In this document: piece after piece, positions 35,969 to 45,890 of the stretch
Layout of the letters: each line of letters begins with the position of its first letter
Numbering within the stretch: the stretch's first letter is position 1
Assembly (NCBI GenBank): GCA_024639455.1
Contig: JAHEIH010000006.1
Span: 108,411 to 172,410, forward strand
Length of the DNA: 64,000 nt
DNA from: Cellvibrionales bacterium
GTDB lineage: Bacteria > Pseudomonadota > Gammaproteobacteria > Pseudomonadales > JAHEIH01
Direction: 5' to 3'
The notes under the pieces: generated by a model
Database searches by the model: none
What the model was told of the DNA's origin: nothing
The model's input: only the letters and a program-made list of their open reading frames with translations
Position numbers and translations under genes: made by a program

Positions 35969-38608
35969 TTAACCCGTATTGCGCATACCCGCGGCTACAC
36001 CAGCAATCGTCACCATAATGGCGTGTTCGATATCGCGATTGGTAAAGTGGCGAGAGCGCTTCAAAAGCTCTGCTTGCAGTAGGTTCAACGGATCGGTATA
36101 GATGTTGCGAAGTTCAATCGATTCTCGGCCCCAAGGCTGATCTTCTAGCAGCGACTGGCGATCCACAATACGCAGTACTGTGCTCATATCGCTGCGTACT
36201 TGATTACGCAAAGACTCACCGATTGGCTTGAGTTTTTCCTCCACCAGTTTTTTGTCGTAATAGCTGGAAAGGCGCAGATCTGCCTTTGCAAATACCATCT
36301 CCAACATCGATAAACGTGTGGCGAAAAAGGGCCATTTTGCAGCCATCTCGCGCAACATTTCGATTTTTCCCCCGTCTACTTGCTTTTGGAGCGCGGCGCC
36401 AGCACCTAGCCATGCGGGGAGTACTAAACGGTTTTGCGACCAAGCGAAGATCCATGGAATCGCGCGCAAAGACTCGATGCCGCCACCCATTTTGCGGCGC
36501 GCGGGACGCGAGCCGAGCGGGAGATTGCCTAGTTCTACTTCAGGCGTTGCCTGGCGGAAGTAGGCCACAAAATCGGGGTGTTCGCGGACTACCGCGCGGT
36601 AGGCATCGCACGAGTCGCTGGCCAATTGATTCATTACGTCACGCCACGCTTGTTCTGGCTTTGGTGGGCTGTATAAATTAGCGCGTAAAATCGCTGCGCT
36701 GTATAGCGCAAGCGTTTTCATGGCGATTGAGCTATCGCCCAATTTAACCCGAATCATTTCACCCTGCTCGGTGACTCGCAGGCCGCCCTTAAGTGATCCT
36801 GGAGGCTGGGACAGCAAGGCGTCGTGCGCAGGCGCGCCGCCGCGGCCAATGGTGCCGCCACGACCATGGAACAAGGTTAGATGCACCTCGTTGTCATCGC
36901 ACACCTTAACCAGTGCTTCTTGGGCACAGTACTGCGCCCACGAAGCAGCCATCATGCCTGCATCTTTGGCAGAGTCTGAGTAGCCAATCATAATGAGCAA
37001 ACGGTGTTTGATTAAGTCTTTATAGCCTGGCACATCAAACAGGCGCTGTATCACTTGAGGTGCACGCTGTAAGTCGTCGAGCGTTTCAAACAGGGGCGCG
37101 ACAGGCAGACCGTATTCGCAGCCACACTCCTTCAGCAGCAGTTGAACCGCTAGAATATCCGAGGGTTGGCGCGCCATAGAAATAATATAACCAGCCAGGG
37201 CCTGTTCGTTCTGTGCAGCCGCTACGTGGCAAGTATCCAGCACTTCTTGGACATCGGCTGAAGGCTGCCAGTGGTGGGGGAATAGGGGGCGCTTGCTGGC
37301 CAATTCCTGTAACAGGAAGGTCTGGCGCTGCTCCTCGTCCCACTCGGCGTAATTACCGACACCCAGTGCCTGTGTCAATTCCACGAACACCTCTTCGTGA
37401 CGCCCCGATTCTTGGCGCAGATCGTGTTGCACGAGGTTTACGCCAAAGCACTTAATTAGGCGAAGTAGGCGTTGTAATTGTTGCTCGGCGATGATTTCCA
37501 TGCCGCACTCGCAGAGTGAGCGGTAGCAGGCGTAAACAGGGTCCCACAGATCGGCTTCACATTCGATAATATCGGTTGGCTTGTGAACTTCCTCGCCATC
37601 CAGCATCGCTTTAAGGTAGCGCAGAGTAGCGTCAAGGCGTGAGCGCAAGCTTCGCATTAAGGCACGGTAGGGCTCGCGTGCGTCATCTGTCATTGCACGG
37701 AGTTCTTCATTGGCGATAGTCATTGACATTTCTTCCACCAATGAATTGACTTCACGGTGGTAGAGATCGGCAGCCTTCCAGCGGCTCAACAGTAGCACTC
37801 GCTGTGTCACTTTCGCGGTCACATTGGGGTTGCCGTCGCGGTCGCCGCCCATCCACGAAGTAAACTTCACTGGGCGTGCATTTAGCGCGACCCCTTCGCC
37901 GGTGGCGTCGCGTTTCACCTTGTCTAGGCGGCGGATAAATTCAGGAATGGCTGTCCACAACGAGTTTTCAATGACTGCAAAACCCCACACAGCTTCGTCG
38001 ACAGGAGTGGGGCGCGCTTCACGGAAGTCGTGGCTGTACCACAATTGGGTAATTAAGTTGCGCAGGCGGTTGTGTATGTCAGCGATTTCTCGTTCGGTAC
38101 GGCCGTTAAGTTCCAGTGCGTTTAGGCATTGGTCAATTTCGGCGTACTTGTGAATGTGTGAACGTCGAGTAATTTCGGTAGGGTGAGCGGTAAGCACCAG
38201 TTCAATCGACAATTCGTCGATGGCCGTTGCTATCGCACTAGGCTCTGACCCCTTGTGTAGCAACTCTTGCATGGCATTTTCAAGCGTCAGCAGGGCGGAG
38301 AATTCATGGTCCATGTCACGGCTGATAGAAAAATGCTGGTCGGCAATGTTGGCCAAGTTCAAAAATTGGCTAAAGGCGCGGGCTACGGGTACCAGTTGAT
38401 CTTCTTGCAAGTTTGAAATAAGGCTCTGTAGCTGAGTGAAAGCTTTGTCCGAGCCGCTGCGAGAGTCTTTGGATAACAAGCGAATTTCTTCAATGGTATT
38501 TAAGAAATCCTCACCGTCAGCATGTTTGATAACATCGCCTAGAATTCGACCGAGATCGCCAACATTTTTTCGAAGAGACGCGTATTTTGTGTCCGCTTGT
38601 TGCTGCAT
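35969..38608 (-). CDS. ppc: Phosphoenolpyruvate carboxylase
   Basis: An 879-residue anaplerotic enzyme making oxaloacetate from PEP and bicarbonate. Seen: the catalytic His142 in LTAHPTEITRRS, MGGDRDGNPNVTA, the second signature MIGYSDSAKDAGMM, the glycine loop FHGRGGTIGRGGAP, and a C-terminal MRNTG that is typical of the enzyme's end (allosteric aspartate site). The ATG at 38608 lies 9 nt after AAAGG; an in-frame TTG at 38617 is too close to it. Monocistronic and convergent with tatD. Confidence 0.95.
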   Translation of the reverse strand: MQQQADTKYASLRKNVGDLGRILGDVIKHADGEDFLNTIEEIRLLSKDSRSGSDKAFTQLQSLISNLQEDQLVPVARAFSQFLNLANIADQHFSISRDMDHEFSALLTLENAMQELLHKGSEPSAIATAIDELSIELVLTAHPTEITRRSHIHKYAEIDQCLNALELNGRTEREIADIHNRLRNLITQLWYSHDFREARPTPVDEAVWGFAVIENSLWTAIPEFIRRLDKVKRDATGEGVALNARPVKFTSWMGGDRDGNPNVTAKVTQRVLLLSRWKAADLYHREVNSLVEEMSMTIANEELRAMTDDAREPYRALMRSLRSRLDATLRYLKAMLDGEEVHKPTDIIECEADLWDPVYACYRSLCECGMEIIAEQQLQRLLRLIKCFGVNLVQHDLRQESGRHEEVFVELTQALGVGNYAEWDEEQRQTFLLQELASKRPLFPHHWQPSADVQEVLDTCHVAAAQNEQALAGYIISMARQPSDILAVQLLLKECGCEYGLPVAPLFETLDDLQRAPQVIQRLFDVPGYKDLIKHRLLIMIGYSDSAKDAGMMAASWAQYCAQEALVKVCDDNEVHLTLFHGRGGTIGRGGAPAHDALLSQPPGSLKGGLRVTEQGEMIRVKLGDSSIAMKTLALYSAAILRANLYSPPKPEQAWRDVMNQLASDSCDAYRAVVREHPDFVAYFRQATPEVELGNLPLGSRPARRKMGGGIESLRAIPWIFAWSQNRLVLPAWLGAGAALQKQVDGGKIEMLREMAAKWPFFATRLSMLEMVFAKADLRLSSYYDKKLVEEKLKPIGESLRNQVRSDMSTVLRIVDRQSLLEDQPWGRESIELRNIYTDPLNLLQAELLKRSRHFTNRDIEHAIMVTIAGVAAGMRNTG

Positions 38609-38822
38609 GAGAATCAACCTTTGGGTGACAGGGTGTTGAATTTGTTGCCGTTTTTTTTACAAAAATGGCCATTTATGCCTTGCGGGCGATATCTTGTGGA
38701 GCGGCAGCTTAAAAAATCTGACTGTTTTTTGCAATAAATCTAGGTCTCGCGAAATGAAACACTTATAATTACTGATTTGTTTCACGCGGGGCAGAGGCTC
38801 CGCCGATACGAGGTTGAATGCT

Positions 38823-40766
38823 GTGAATTCACCCATTACTCCGGATACTTCTGCTGATGCTTCAGGCTGGGATGTCGAAAAAAGCGCCCAGCTTTACGGT
38901 ATTAATAACTGGGGCAGCAACTATTTTTCTGTCTCTCCAAGTGGTGAAGTACAGGTAACCGTGAAGTTCGGCGAAAAGACCGCGTCGGTGTCGTTGATGG
39001 AAATCATCGATGGCATGCGTGCTCGTGGTCTTGAAATGCCCGCGGTATTGCGTGTTCGCAATTTGCTTGACGACCGCATTGATACGCTCAATACGGCCTT
39101 TGCTCGCGCCATTGAAGCGGTAGACTATAAAAACGTTTACCGTGGTGTCTTTCCGATCAAAGTTAATCAGCAGTGCCATGTGATTGAGGAGATCGCCGAC
39201 TACGGTCAGCGTTTTCACCACGGCTTTGAGGCTGGGTCTAAAGCTGAACTCATTATCGCGCTGTCGCACCTAAAGGATCATCAAAGTTTGGTGGTGTGTA
39301 ACGGGTATAAGGATGCCGAGTTCATCGAGTTGGGTCTGTATGCCAGACAAATGGGTATTCAATGCTTTTTTGTATTGGAAAGCTTGTCTGAGCTTAAAAC
39401 CATTATCTCTGTTTCTCAGCAACTCGATATCAAGCCTTTGATTGGAGTGCGCATTCGCAGCAGTGTTGAAGTTGATGGCCACTGGAGCAGTGACAGCGGC
39501 GACCGCTCGATCTTTGGTATTTCAACCACCGATTTGCTTGAAGTGGTAAACATGTTGCGCAACGAAGACATGCTCGAATGCTTGCAGTTGTTGCATTGTC
39601 ACCTCGGATCGCAAATCCCCAATATTCGCAACGTGCGTTTTGGTGTTTTGGAAGCGTGCCGTTTCTATGCTGGACTTGTTCAAGAGGGTGCTCCCATGGG
39701 CTACCTCGACCTCGGCGGCGGTTTGGCGGTTGACTATGAAGGTGCACGTGCCAGTACTACCCACTCGATGAACTACAACATCGATGAGTACTGTGCCAAT
39801 ATTTGCGAAAGCATAATCGAGACGCTAGATCCGTTGGACATTTCCCACCCGGTGATCGTATCCGAATCAGGCCGAGCTACCGTAGCCTATTCTTCGATGT
39901 TGCTGTTTAACGTATTGGATGTTCGCCACTCGGTACCTCCCGCGGTGCGCGAAGAAGATTTGCCCAAAGACAGCTGTGAGATGTTACGCAACTTGTTCGA
40001 GGTGAATCAAAATTTTGACCCTGAGCGTTATCAAGAGTGTTTCAATGACGCGTTGTTCTACCGCGACGAAGTGCGTGAGCTTTTCTACCATGGTCAGGCG
40101 TCGCTGCGTGAACGCGCTTTGGCTGAAAGCTTGCACGAGTCGGTGTTGCAAAAGGTCAATCAACTGATCCCCAGTCTGCGCAGAGTGCCGCCAGAGTTGG
40201 AGAACTTGCCCGATCAATTGTCGGATATATACTACGGTAATTTCAGTCTATTTCAGTCGCTGCCCGATATTTGGGCGATTGACCAGTTGTTCCCGATTAT
40301 GCCCGTGCATCGCCTGACCGAAGAGCCTAGCCGTAAAGCGACCATCGCTGATTTAACCTGTGATTGTGACGGTAAAATCGATAGCTTCTCGACCCCAGAC
40401 GGCAACAGCCATACATTGCAGTTGCACCCTGTGCGCGACGGTGAAGATTACTTCTTGGGCGTTTTCTTGGTCGGTGCTTACCAAGAGACGTTGGGGGATT
40501 TACACAACCTGTTTGGTGATACCAACGTAGTCAATGTGTCGGTCAATGAAGACGGTACCTTTGACTTTGTACGCGAGTTCCAAGGCGATAGCATTGCCGA
40601 TGTGTTGAGCTATGTGGAGTATGAGCCCAAGCAAATGCGCGAACAATTCCGCCAAGTGGCTGAGGCAGCGGTGCGAAGCGGTAAAATCAACGTTGCGCAG
40701 CGACAAAAAATTCTCCGTGCATTCTACGATAGCATGTACGGTTACACCTATTTCGAACACATTTAG
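38823..40766 (+). CDS. speA: Biosynthetic arginine decarboxylase
   Basis: A 647-residue PLP enzyme of the alanine-racemase fold that decarboxylates arginine to agmatine. Seen: the PLP Lys113 in GVFPIKVNQQ, RFHHGFEAGSKAEL, HCHLGSQIPNIR, YLDLGGGLAVDYEG and the C-terminal YYGNFSLFQSLPD. GAGG at 38810-38813 fits the GTG at 38823 with 9 nt spacing, better than the TTG at 38814. First gene of a polyamine operon whose last gene is agmatinase. Confidence 0.94.
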   Translation: MNSPITPDTSADASGWDVEKSAQLYGINNWGSNYFSVSPSGEVQVTVKFGEKTASVSLMEIIDGMRARGLEMPAVLRVRNLLDDRIDTLNTAFARAIEAVDYKNVYRGVFPIKVNQQCHVIEEIADYGQRFHHGFEAGSKAELIIALSHLKDHQSLVVCNGYKDAEFIELGLYARQMGIQCFFVLESLSELKTIISVSQQLDIKPLIGVRIRSSVEVDGHWSSDSGDRSIFGISTTDLLEVVNMLRNEDMLECLQLLHCHLGSQIPNIRNVRFGVLEACRFYAGLVQEGAPMGYLDLGGGLAVDYEGARASTTHSMNYNIDEYCANICESIIETLDPLDISHPVIVSESGRATVAYSSMLLFNVLDVRHSVPPAVREEDLPKDSCEMLRNLFEVNQNFDPERYQECFNDALFYRDEVRELFYHGQASLRERALAESLHESVLQKVNQLIPSLRRVPPELENLPDQLSDIYYGNFSLFQSLPDIWAIDQLFPIMPVHRLTEEPSRKATIADLTCDCDGKIDSFSTPDGNSHTLQLHPVRDGEDYFLGVFLVGAYQETLGDLHNLFGDTNVVNVSVNEDGTFDFVREFQGDSIADVLSYVEYEPKQMREQFRQVAEAAVRSGKINVAQRQKILRAFYDSMYGYTYFEHI

Positions 40767-40799
40767 CGCGGCTTAGTCGTGCCCACAAAGGAGCGAATC

Positions 40800-42020
40800 A
40801 TGTCTAAAGTTGTGATTATTGGTGCTGGCGGTGTCGGTGCAGTAGTAACCCACAAATGTGCCCAATTGCCCGACGTTTTTAGTGAAATCGTATTGGCAAG
40901 CCGAACTGTGTCTAAGTGTGATGCCATCGCTGCTCAACTGGATCGCCCGATCCGAACGGCGGCTATCGACGCCGATGACGTCCCTTCGCTGGCGGCGTTT
41001 TTGAAGGCCGAAAAGCCCGATCTGGTGATCAATGTGGCCCTGCCATACCAAGATCTGACCATTATGGATGCCTGTTTAGAGGCGGGTGTGCACTACTTGG
41101 ATACGGCTAACTACGAGCCTTTAGATACCGCTAAATTTGAATACAAGTGGCAGTGGGCGTATCAGGAACGTTTCAAAGAAGCCGGGTTGACGGCGATTTT
41201 GGGTAGCGGTTTTGATCCCGGTGCGACCAACCTGTTTACCGCTTATTTGGCGAAGCACTATTTCGACGAAATTCACGAGTTGGATATCATCGATGTAAAT
41301 GGCGGTGATCACGGCTATCCCTTTGCTACCAACTTCAACCCTGAAATCAATATACGTGAAGTCACGGCAGAGTGTCGTCACTGGGAGGGCGGCGATTTCG
41401 TCGCCACGCCTGCGATGTCAAAGAAGGCGACCTTCGAGTGTCCCGATGGCGTGGGTACTTATAACATCTACCGTATGTACCACGAAGAACTGGAATCATT
41501 AACCAAACACTACCCCTCGCTGAAGCGCGCGCAGTTCTGGATGAGTTTTGGCGAAAGCTACCTCAAGCACTTAGAGGTGCTGGGCAATGTTGGTATGACC
41601 GGTATTGAGCCGGTAGAATTCAACGGCACCGAAATCGTGCCGATTCAGTTCTTGGCGAAATTGCTGCCTGACCCCTCAACCTTGGGGCCACGCACCAAGG
41701 GTAAGACCTGTATCGGCTGCATCGTGCGCGGCCTGAAAGACGGCAAAGAGCGTTTGGTTTACCTTTACCAAATTTGCGACCACGAAGCGTGCTACGCCGA
41801 AGTTAAATCACAGGCGATTTCCTACACCACTGGCGTGCCCGCCATGATTGGCAGCAAGATGGTGGTGGAAGGTAAGTGGCGCGAACCGGGCGTTTGGAAC
41901 GTTGAACAGCTCGATCCCGATGCCTTCTTAGATGATATGAACAAGTATGGTCTGCCTTGGCAAGTCATCGAACTGGATCCAAGCTTCCAGTTGGATGTCA
42001 CTATGGGTCAGGACATTTAG
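40800..42020 (+). CDS. Carboxynorspermidine/carboxyspermidine dehydrogenase
   Basis: A 406-residue saccharopine-dehydrogenase-like enzyme. It condenses putrescine (or diaminopropane) with aspartate beta-semialdehyde and reduces the imine with NADPH to carboxy(nor)spermidine. Seen: the Rossmann motif VIIGAGGVGAVVTHKCAQ, VINVALPYQDLTIMDACL, YLDTANYEP and ILGSGFDPGATNLF. It stands 33 bp after speA with AAAGGAG upstream, and 3 bp before its usual partner nspC. The neighbouring arginine decarboxylase and agmatinase suggest putrescine, hence spermidine, as the product. Confidence 0.92.
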   Translation: MSKVVIIGAGGVGAVVTHKCAQLPDVFSEIVLASRTVSKCDAIAAQLDRPIRTAAIDADDVPSLAAFLKAEKPDLVINVALPYQDLTIMDACLEAGVHYLDTANYEPLDTAKFEYKWQWAYQERFKEAGLTAILGSGFDPGATNLFTAYLAKHYFDEIHELDIIDVNGGDHGYPFATNFNPEINIREVTAECRHWEGGDFVATPAMSKKATFECPDGVGTYNIYRMYHEELESLTKHYPSLKRAQFWMSFGESYLKHLEVLGNVGMTGIEPVEFNGTEIVPIQFLAKLLPDPSTLGPRTKGKTCIGCIVRGLKDGKERLVYLYQICDHEACYAEVKSQAISYTTGVPAMIGSKMVVEGKWREPGVWNVEQLDPDAFLDDMNKYGLPWQVIELDPSFQLDVTMGQDI

Positions 42021-42023
42021 TCG

Positions 42024-43190
42024 ATGCAATTTACCGACTTCACTAAGCTTGATCTCAGTCGCTTGCCGTCGCCTGCCTTTGTGGTAGACAAGGCCGCTAT
42101 TGAGCGAAATTTAAAAATTCTTAAGCACGTTGCCGATGCTAGTGGCGCCAAAGTGCTAGCGGCGTTAAAAGCTTTTTCAATGTGGCGCTTGGGCGATCTG
42201 ACGAGTCAGTATTTGCACGGCACCTGCTCCAGTGGTTTGCACGAGGCTCGCTTAGGGCATGAACATTATCCCGGCGAAGTGCACGTTTTTTCAGCGGCTT
42301 TTGCCGAGTCGGATTTGCGTGAAATTTTGACCTTTGCTGACCACGTGGTGTTTAACAGCTGTGGCCAGTGGCAGCGTTTTCAGCCGCTCATGCAGGCCGC
42401 TCTAGCAGAGCGCCCCGAGATGGAATTTGGACTGCGCATCAACCCCGAACACTCCGAGGGTGAGGTCCCAATTTACGACCCTTGTGCACCGGGCTCTCGC
42501 TTGGGTATTCCTCGTTCGCAGTTGGATGAGTCTGTTTTGCAAGGGATCAGTGGCCTGCATTTTCACACCCTCTGTGAGCAAGATTTTTTGCCTCTCCAGC
42601 GCACTCTGAAAGCGGTTGAGGAGCGTTTTGGTGATTTGCTGCACAGCATGAAGTGGGTCAATTTCGGCGGTGGCCATCATATTTCTCGGCCCGACTACCA
42701 AATCGACGAGCTGATTGAGGCTATCAAAGTCTTTTCCGCTAAATACGACGTGCAGGTGTATCTTGAGCCTGGTGAGGCGGTGGCTATCGGCAGTGGTGTA
42801 TTGGTGTGCGAGGTACTCGACATTGGTTGGAATACGTTGCCGCAGGCGATCTTGGATACCAGCGCCACCTGCCACATGCCTGACACCTTAGAGATGCCTT
42901 ACCGGGCAGACATTATTGGTGCTGGCATGCCCAACGATTTACCCCATACCTATCGTCTAGGCGGGTTAACCTGCTTGGCGGGTGATGTGATGGGTGATTA
43001 CAGTTTTGCCGAGCCATTGCAGATTGGTCAGCGCCTGATGTTTGGTGATATGAGTCACTACACCATGGTCAAAACCTCGACCTTCAACGGTACCCGCTTA
43101 CCAGCACTGGTGCTATGGGACTCTGAGTCCGATGAGCTTGAAGTGGTACGTGAGTTTTGCTACGAAGATTTTAAAAACCGTTTATCTTGA
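42024..43190 (+). CDS. nspC: Carboxynorspermidine decarboxylase
   Basis: A 388-residue PLP decarboxylase of the alanine-racemase fold that turns carboxyspermidine/carboxynorspermidine into the polyamine. Seen: the PLP Lys49 in LAALKAFSMW, GLRINPEHSEG, the HFHTLCEQ block, WVNFGGGHHISRPDY and YLEPGEAVAIG. Directly downstream of the dehydrogenase, as in Vibrio and Campylobacter. Confidence 0.93.
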   Translation: MQFTDFTKLDLSRLPSPAFVVDKAAIERNLKILKHVADASGAKVLAALKAFSMWRLGDLTSQYLHGTCSSGLHEARLGHEHYPGEVHVFSAAFAESDLREILTFADHVVFNSCGQWQRFQPLMQAALAERPEMEFGLRINPEHSEGEVPIYDPCAPGSRLGIPRSQLDESVLQGISGLHFHTLCEQDFLPLQRTLKAVEERFGDLLHSMKWVNFGGGHHISRPDYQIDELIEAIKVFSAKYDVQVYLEPGEAVAIGSGVLVCEVLDIGWNTLPQAILDTSATCHMPDTLEMPYRADIIGAGMPNDLPHTYRLGGLTCLAGDVMGDYSFAEPLQIGQRLMFGDMSHYTMVKTSTFNGTRLPALVLWDSESDELEVVREFCYEDFKNRLS

Positions 43191-43199
43191 GAGAAAACG

Positions 43200-44081
43200 A
43201 TGAGCGAATGCGAATTTGAAACCGATTATCCCCATTTTATGGGGTCAGAAATCCCTCAGGCTGATCCCGTCGAGGCTTTTTTTCACGTCTTGCCAGTGCC
43301 CTACGAAAAAACCGTGTCTTACGGTGGTGGCACGGCGCTAGGTCCAAGCGCAATTCTGCAAGCAAGCTGGCAGTTGGAGCTGTGGGACGGGCAGGGCAAG
43401 CCTGGTGAGTGTGGTGTTCACACGTGCGAGCCGGTTGACTGCAGCCAGGCGGCGGAAGATGTGATCGAAGCGATTGCTGACGCTACCTACAAAATTTGCC
43501 AGTCGGGTGCCATGCCCATCATTTTAGGCGGCGAACACACCGTGACTTACGGTGTGATGAAGGGTTTACGACGTGCAGGCTTTGACGATTTTGGTATTGT
43601 TCAAATCGACGCTCACGCTGACCTTCGCGATGCCTATGAAGGCGATAAGCTGAGCCATGCGTCGGTAATGAAACGCGCGGTTGATATGGGTATTCCCTTG
43701 TTACAGTTAGGTATTCGCGCTTTCTGTGAAGAGGAGTCAAACACCCGCAAAGAGTTCGGTGTCTACCACTACGATGCCGACGATTTGGTACCACAAAATA
43801 TTAGCGATTTAGTGCTGCCAGAAGGGTTTCCCATGAAGGTCTTTTTTACCTTGGATATCGATGGTATGGATCCTTCGGTGTTTCCATCGACCGGCACACC
43901 TGTGCCCGGTGGCCTTGGTTGGTATCAGACGCTAGGCTTGTTCGAATCGCTGTGTAAACAGCGAGAGATTATCGGTTTTGATGTAGTGGAATTCGCACCT
44001 ATCGAAGGTTTTCATGCCTACGATTTTGCGGCATCACTGCTGACCTACAAACTGATGGGCACGGTACTTAAGCACCGCTAA
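43200..44081 (+). CDS. speB: Agmatinase
   Basis: A 293-residue binuclear-manganese ureohydrolase that converts agmatine to putrescine and urea. Metal ligands seen: His113 (GGEHTVTYG), Asp137, His139 and Asp141 (IDAHADLRD), and the pair in LDIDGMDPS. It completes a route arginine-agmatine-putrescine in the same operon. The final gene; a hairpin at 44092 covers the convergent ends with dgkA. Confidence 0.93.
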   Translation: MSECEFETDYPHFMGSEIPQADPVEAFFHVLPVPYEKTVSYGGGTALGPSAILQASWQLELWDGQGKPGECGVHTCEPVDCSQAAEDVIEAIADATYKICQSGAMPIILGGEHTVTYGVMKGLRRAGFDDFGIVQIDAHADLRDAYEGDKLSHASVMKRAVDMGIPLLQLGIRAFCEEESNTRKEFGVYHYDADDLVPQNISDLVLPEGFPMKVFFTLDIDGMDPSVFPSTGTPVPGGLGWYQTLGLFESLCKQREIIGFDVVEFAPIEGFHAYDFAASLLTYKLMGTVLKHR

Positions 44082-44091
44082 TATAATGCTG

Positions 44092-44122
44092 ACTGGGGCG
44101 CTATAAGAAGTGGCGTCCCAGT
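44092..44122. terminator. Hairpin at the convergent speB/dgkA ends
   Basis: ACTGGGGCGC, 11-nt loop, GCGTCCCAGT: a 10-bp stem with one G-T pair. There is no T tract, so termination is uncertain. Confidence 0.45.
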
Positions 44123-44487
44123 AATACTCCCCAAACGACACCACTAAAAATCATCGCCAGAAATACGGCCGCTGAGCCAAGATCCTTGGCTCGACCACTG
44201 AGCTCGTGGTATTCAAATCCAATGCGATCAACAGTCGCTTCAATGGCCGAATTTAATACTTCCACCGTAAGCAATAACATCAAGCAAAACCACATTGCTA
44301 ATCGCTCGCCGATCGGCATATCAATAGCGAGTAAGAAAAGGGTACCGAACAGAAGAATCCACATCTCCATGCGGATGGCTTCCTCGTGTTTGTAACCTGC
44401 CGCCAAGCCTTTCAGGGAGTTTTGGTAGGCTTTAATCAAGCGTGTAACGCCAAGATGGCCTGGTTTTCCAGGGGGTGTGTCGCTCAT
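44101..44487 (-). CDS. dgkA: Diacylglycerol kinase (DgkA, integral membrane)
   Basis: 128 residues with three hydrophobic segments, the size of E. coli DgkA. It recycles diacylglycerol to phosphatidic acid with ATP. The catalytic signature is VEVLNSAIEATVDRIG; EEAIRMEMWILLF precedes helix 1. Monocistronic between the polyamine operon and the divergent symporter gene. Confidence 0.93.
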   Translation of the reverse strand: MSDTPPGKPGHLGVTRLIKAYQNSLKGLAAGYKHEEAIRMEMWILLFGTLFLLAIDMPIGERLAMWFCLMLLLTVEVLNSAIEATVDRIGFEYHELSGRAKDLGSAAVFLAMIFSGVVWGVLLGRHFL

Positions 44488-44588
44488 GTTGTCCTCGCTA
44501 TTATTTTTGAGCCTATTAGACCTTGTTTCAGGTCGCTATTTTACCTAGGATCAACTTTCTATCCTAGCACAACCATTAGGAGTTTATT

Positions 44589-45890
44589 TTGTCTGAAGCC
44601 CACAAGCTTAGCCTAAGCACAAAAATTTTCATTGGCCTCATTGGTGGTATTGTCGCCGGTTGGGTTTTATCCCTGTTCGGTCAGCAGGCTGGGCTGGATG
44701 TTGTCGTTAATACCCTCACCATTGTCAAGTCGTTGTTTGTGAATGCCCTAAAAATGATGGTTGTGCCATTGGTATTGGTATCGCTAATTTGTGGCACGGC
44801 GTCATTGAGTGATCCGAAACAGCTCGGTGCGATAGGGGGCAAGGCCTTTGGACTTTATCTCACTACCACAGCCATTGCGATTTCAATGAGCCTTACCATC
44901 GCTTACTGGGTCAGCCCGGGTGCCGGTTTAGAAAGTGCGGGCAGCAGTTACGCCAGTGCAGAGCCTCAGCCGATCACAGCGGTGCTGGGCGGTCTCGTAG
45001 CGTCTAACCCTATTCAAGCTATGGCAAGTGGCAACATGCTGCAGATCATTGTGTTTGCTATTTTGCTTGGTCTGGCAATGAGCGCCAGTGGTGACAGTGG
45101 GCGTCGCGTGGCGGCCTTTTTTAACGATCTCAACGATGTCATCTTGAAGTTAGTCACCATTATCATGAATTTGGCGCCCTACGGTGTGTTCGCCATTATG
45201 ACGTTGGTGGTTTACGACCTTGGGCTGGAAGCAATTACCAAGCTAGCGACGTATTTTGCGTTGATGCTGGCCTTACTAATTTTACACATGGTCGTAACAT
45301 ACCCAGCGTTGCTGACCGTATTTGGCTTAAATCCGCTGTTGTTCCTAACCAAAATGCGTCCGGCGATGCTGTTTGCCTTCAGTACGTCTTCTAGTGCGGC
45401 AACGCTACCGGTGACGATGGAGGTGGCGCGCAAGCGCCTTGGAGTAGGGCGTAGCACCGCGTCTTTCACTTTGCCGCTAGGGGCGACCATCAATATGGAC
45501 GGCACGGCGATTATGCAGGGTGTTGCCACCATTTTTATTGCCAACATGGCCGGCGTAGATCTTCAGTTTAGTCAGTTCATCACCATTATTTTAATGGCCA
45601 CGATGGCGTCGATTGGTACGGCGGCGGTGCCTTCGGCGGGCATGGTTACGCTGACTATGGTACTGACTCAGGTGAACTTGCCGGCAGAGGCTATTGGCAT
45701 GTTATTGGGCGTAGATCGCTTGCTCGATATGGTTCGAACCACCGTCAACGTTACTGGTGATGCGGCGGTATCTACTGCCGTGGCAAAATTGAATGGGGAT
45801 CTAAACTACACAACCTATCGCGACCCACAAGCGGGTCAAACCTTTGAAGAAGAACATTTTGAATCGATTCAGGAGAAAACCCTTGACTGA
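44589..45890 (+). CDS. Dicarboxylate/amino acid:cation symporter (SDF/DAACS family)
   Basis: A 433-residue GltPh-fold transporter. Seen: the serine-rich hairpin motif FSTSSSAATLPVTME, the transport-site motif GATINMDGTAIMQG, and LLGVDRLLDMVRTTVNVTGD with the substrate-binding Asp/Arg/Thr/Asn of helix 8. Several earlier hydrophobic helices are clear. Translation starts at a TTG with AGGAG upstream. It takes up glutamate, aspartate or C4-dicarboxylates with Na+ or H+; which one cannot be told. The 3' end overlaps gcvT by 8 bp. Confidence 0.9.
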   Translation: MSEAHKLSLSTKIFIGLIGGIVAGWVLSLFGQQAGLDVVVNTLTIVKSLFVNALKMMVVPLVLVSLICGTASLSDPKQLGAIGGKAFGLYLTTTAIAISMSLTIAYWVSPGAGLESAGSSYASAEPQPITAVLGGLVASNPIQAMASGNMLQIIVFAILLGLAMSASGDSGRRVAAFFNDLNDVILKLVTIIMNLAPYGVFAIMTLVVYDLGLEAITKLATYFALMLALLILHMVVTYPALLTVFGLNPLLFLTKMRPAMLFAFSTSSSAATLPVTMEVARKRLGVGRSTASFTLPLGATINMDGTAIMQGVATIFIANMAGVDLQFSQFITIILMATMASIGTAAVPSAGMVTLTMVLTQVNLPAEAIGMLLGVDRLLDMVRTTVNVTGDAAVSTAVAKLNGDLNYTTYRDPQAGQTFEEEHFESIQEKTLD

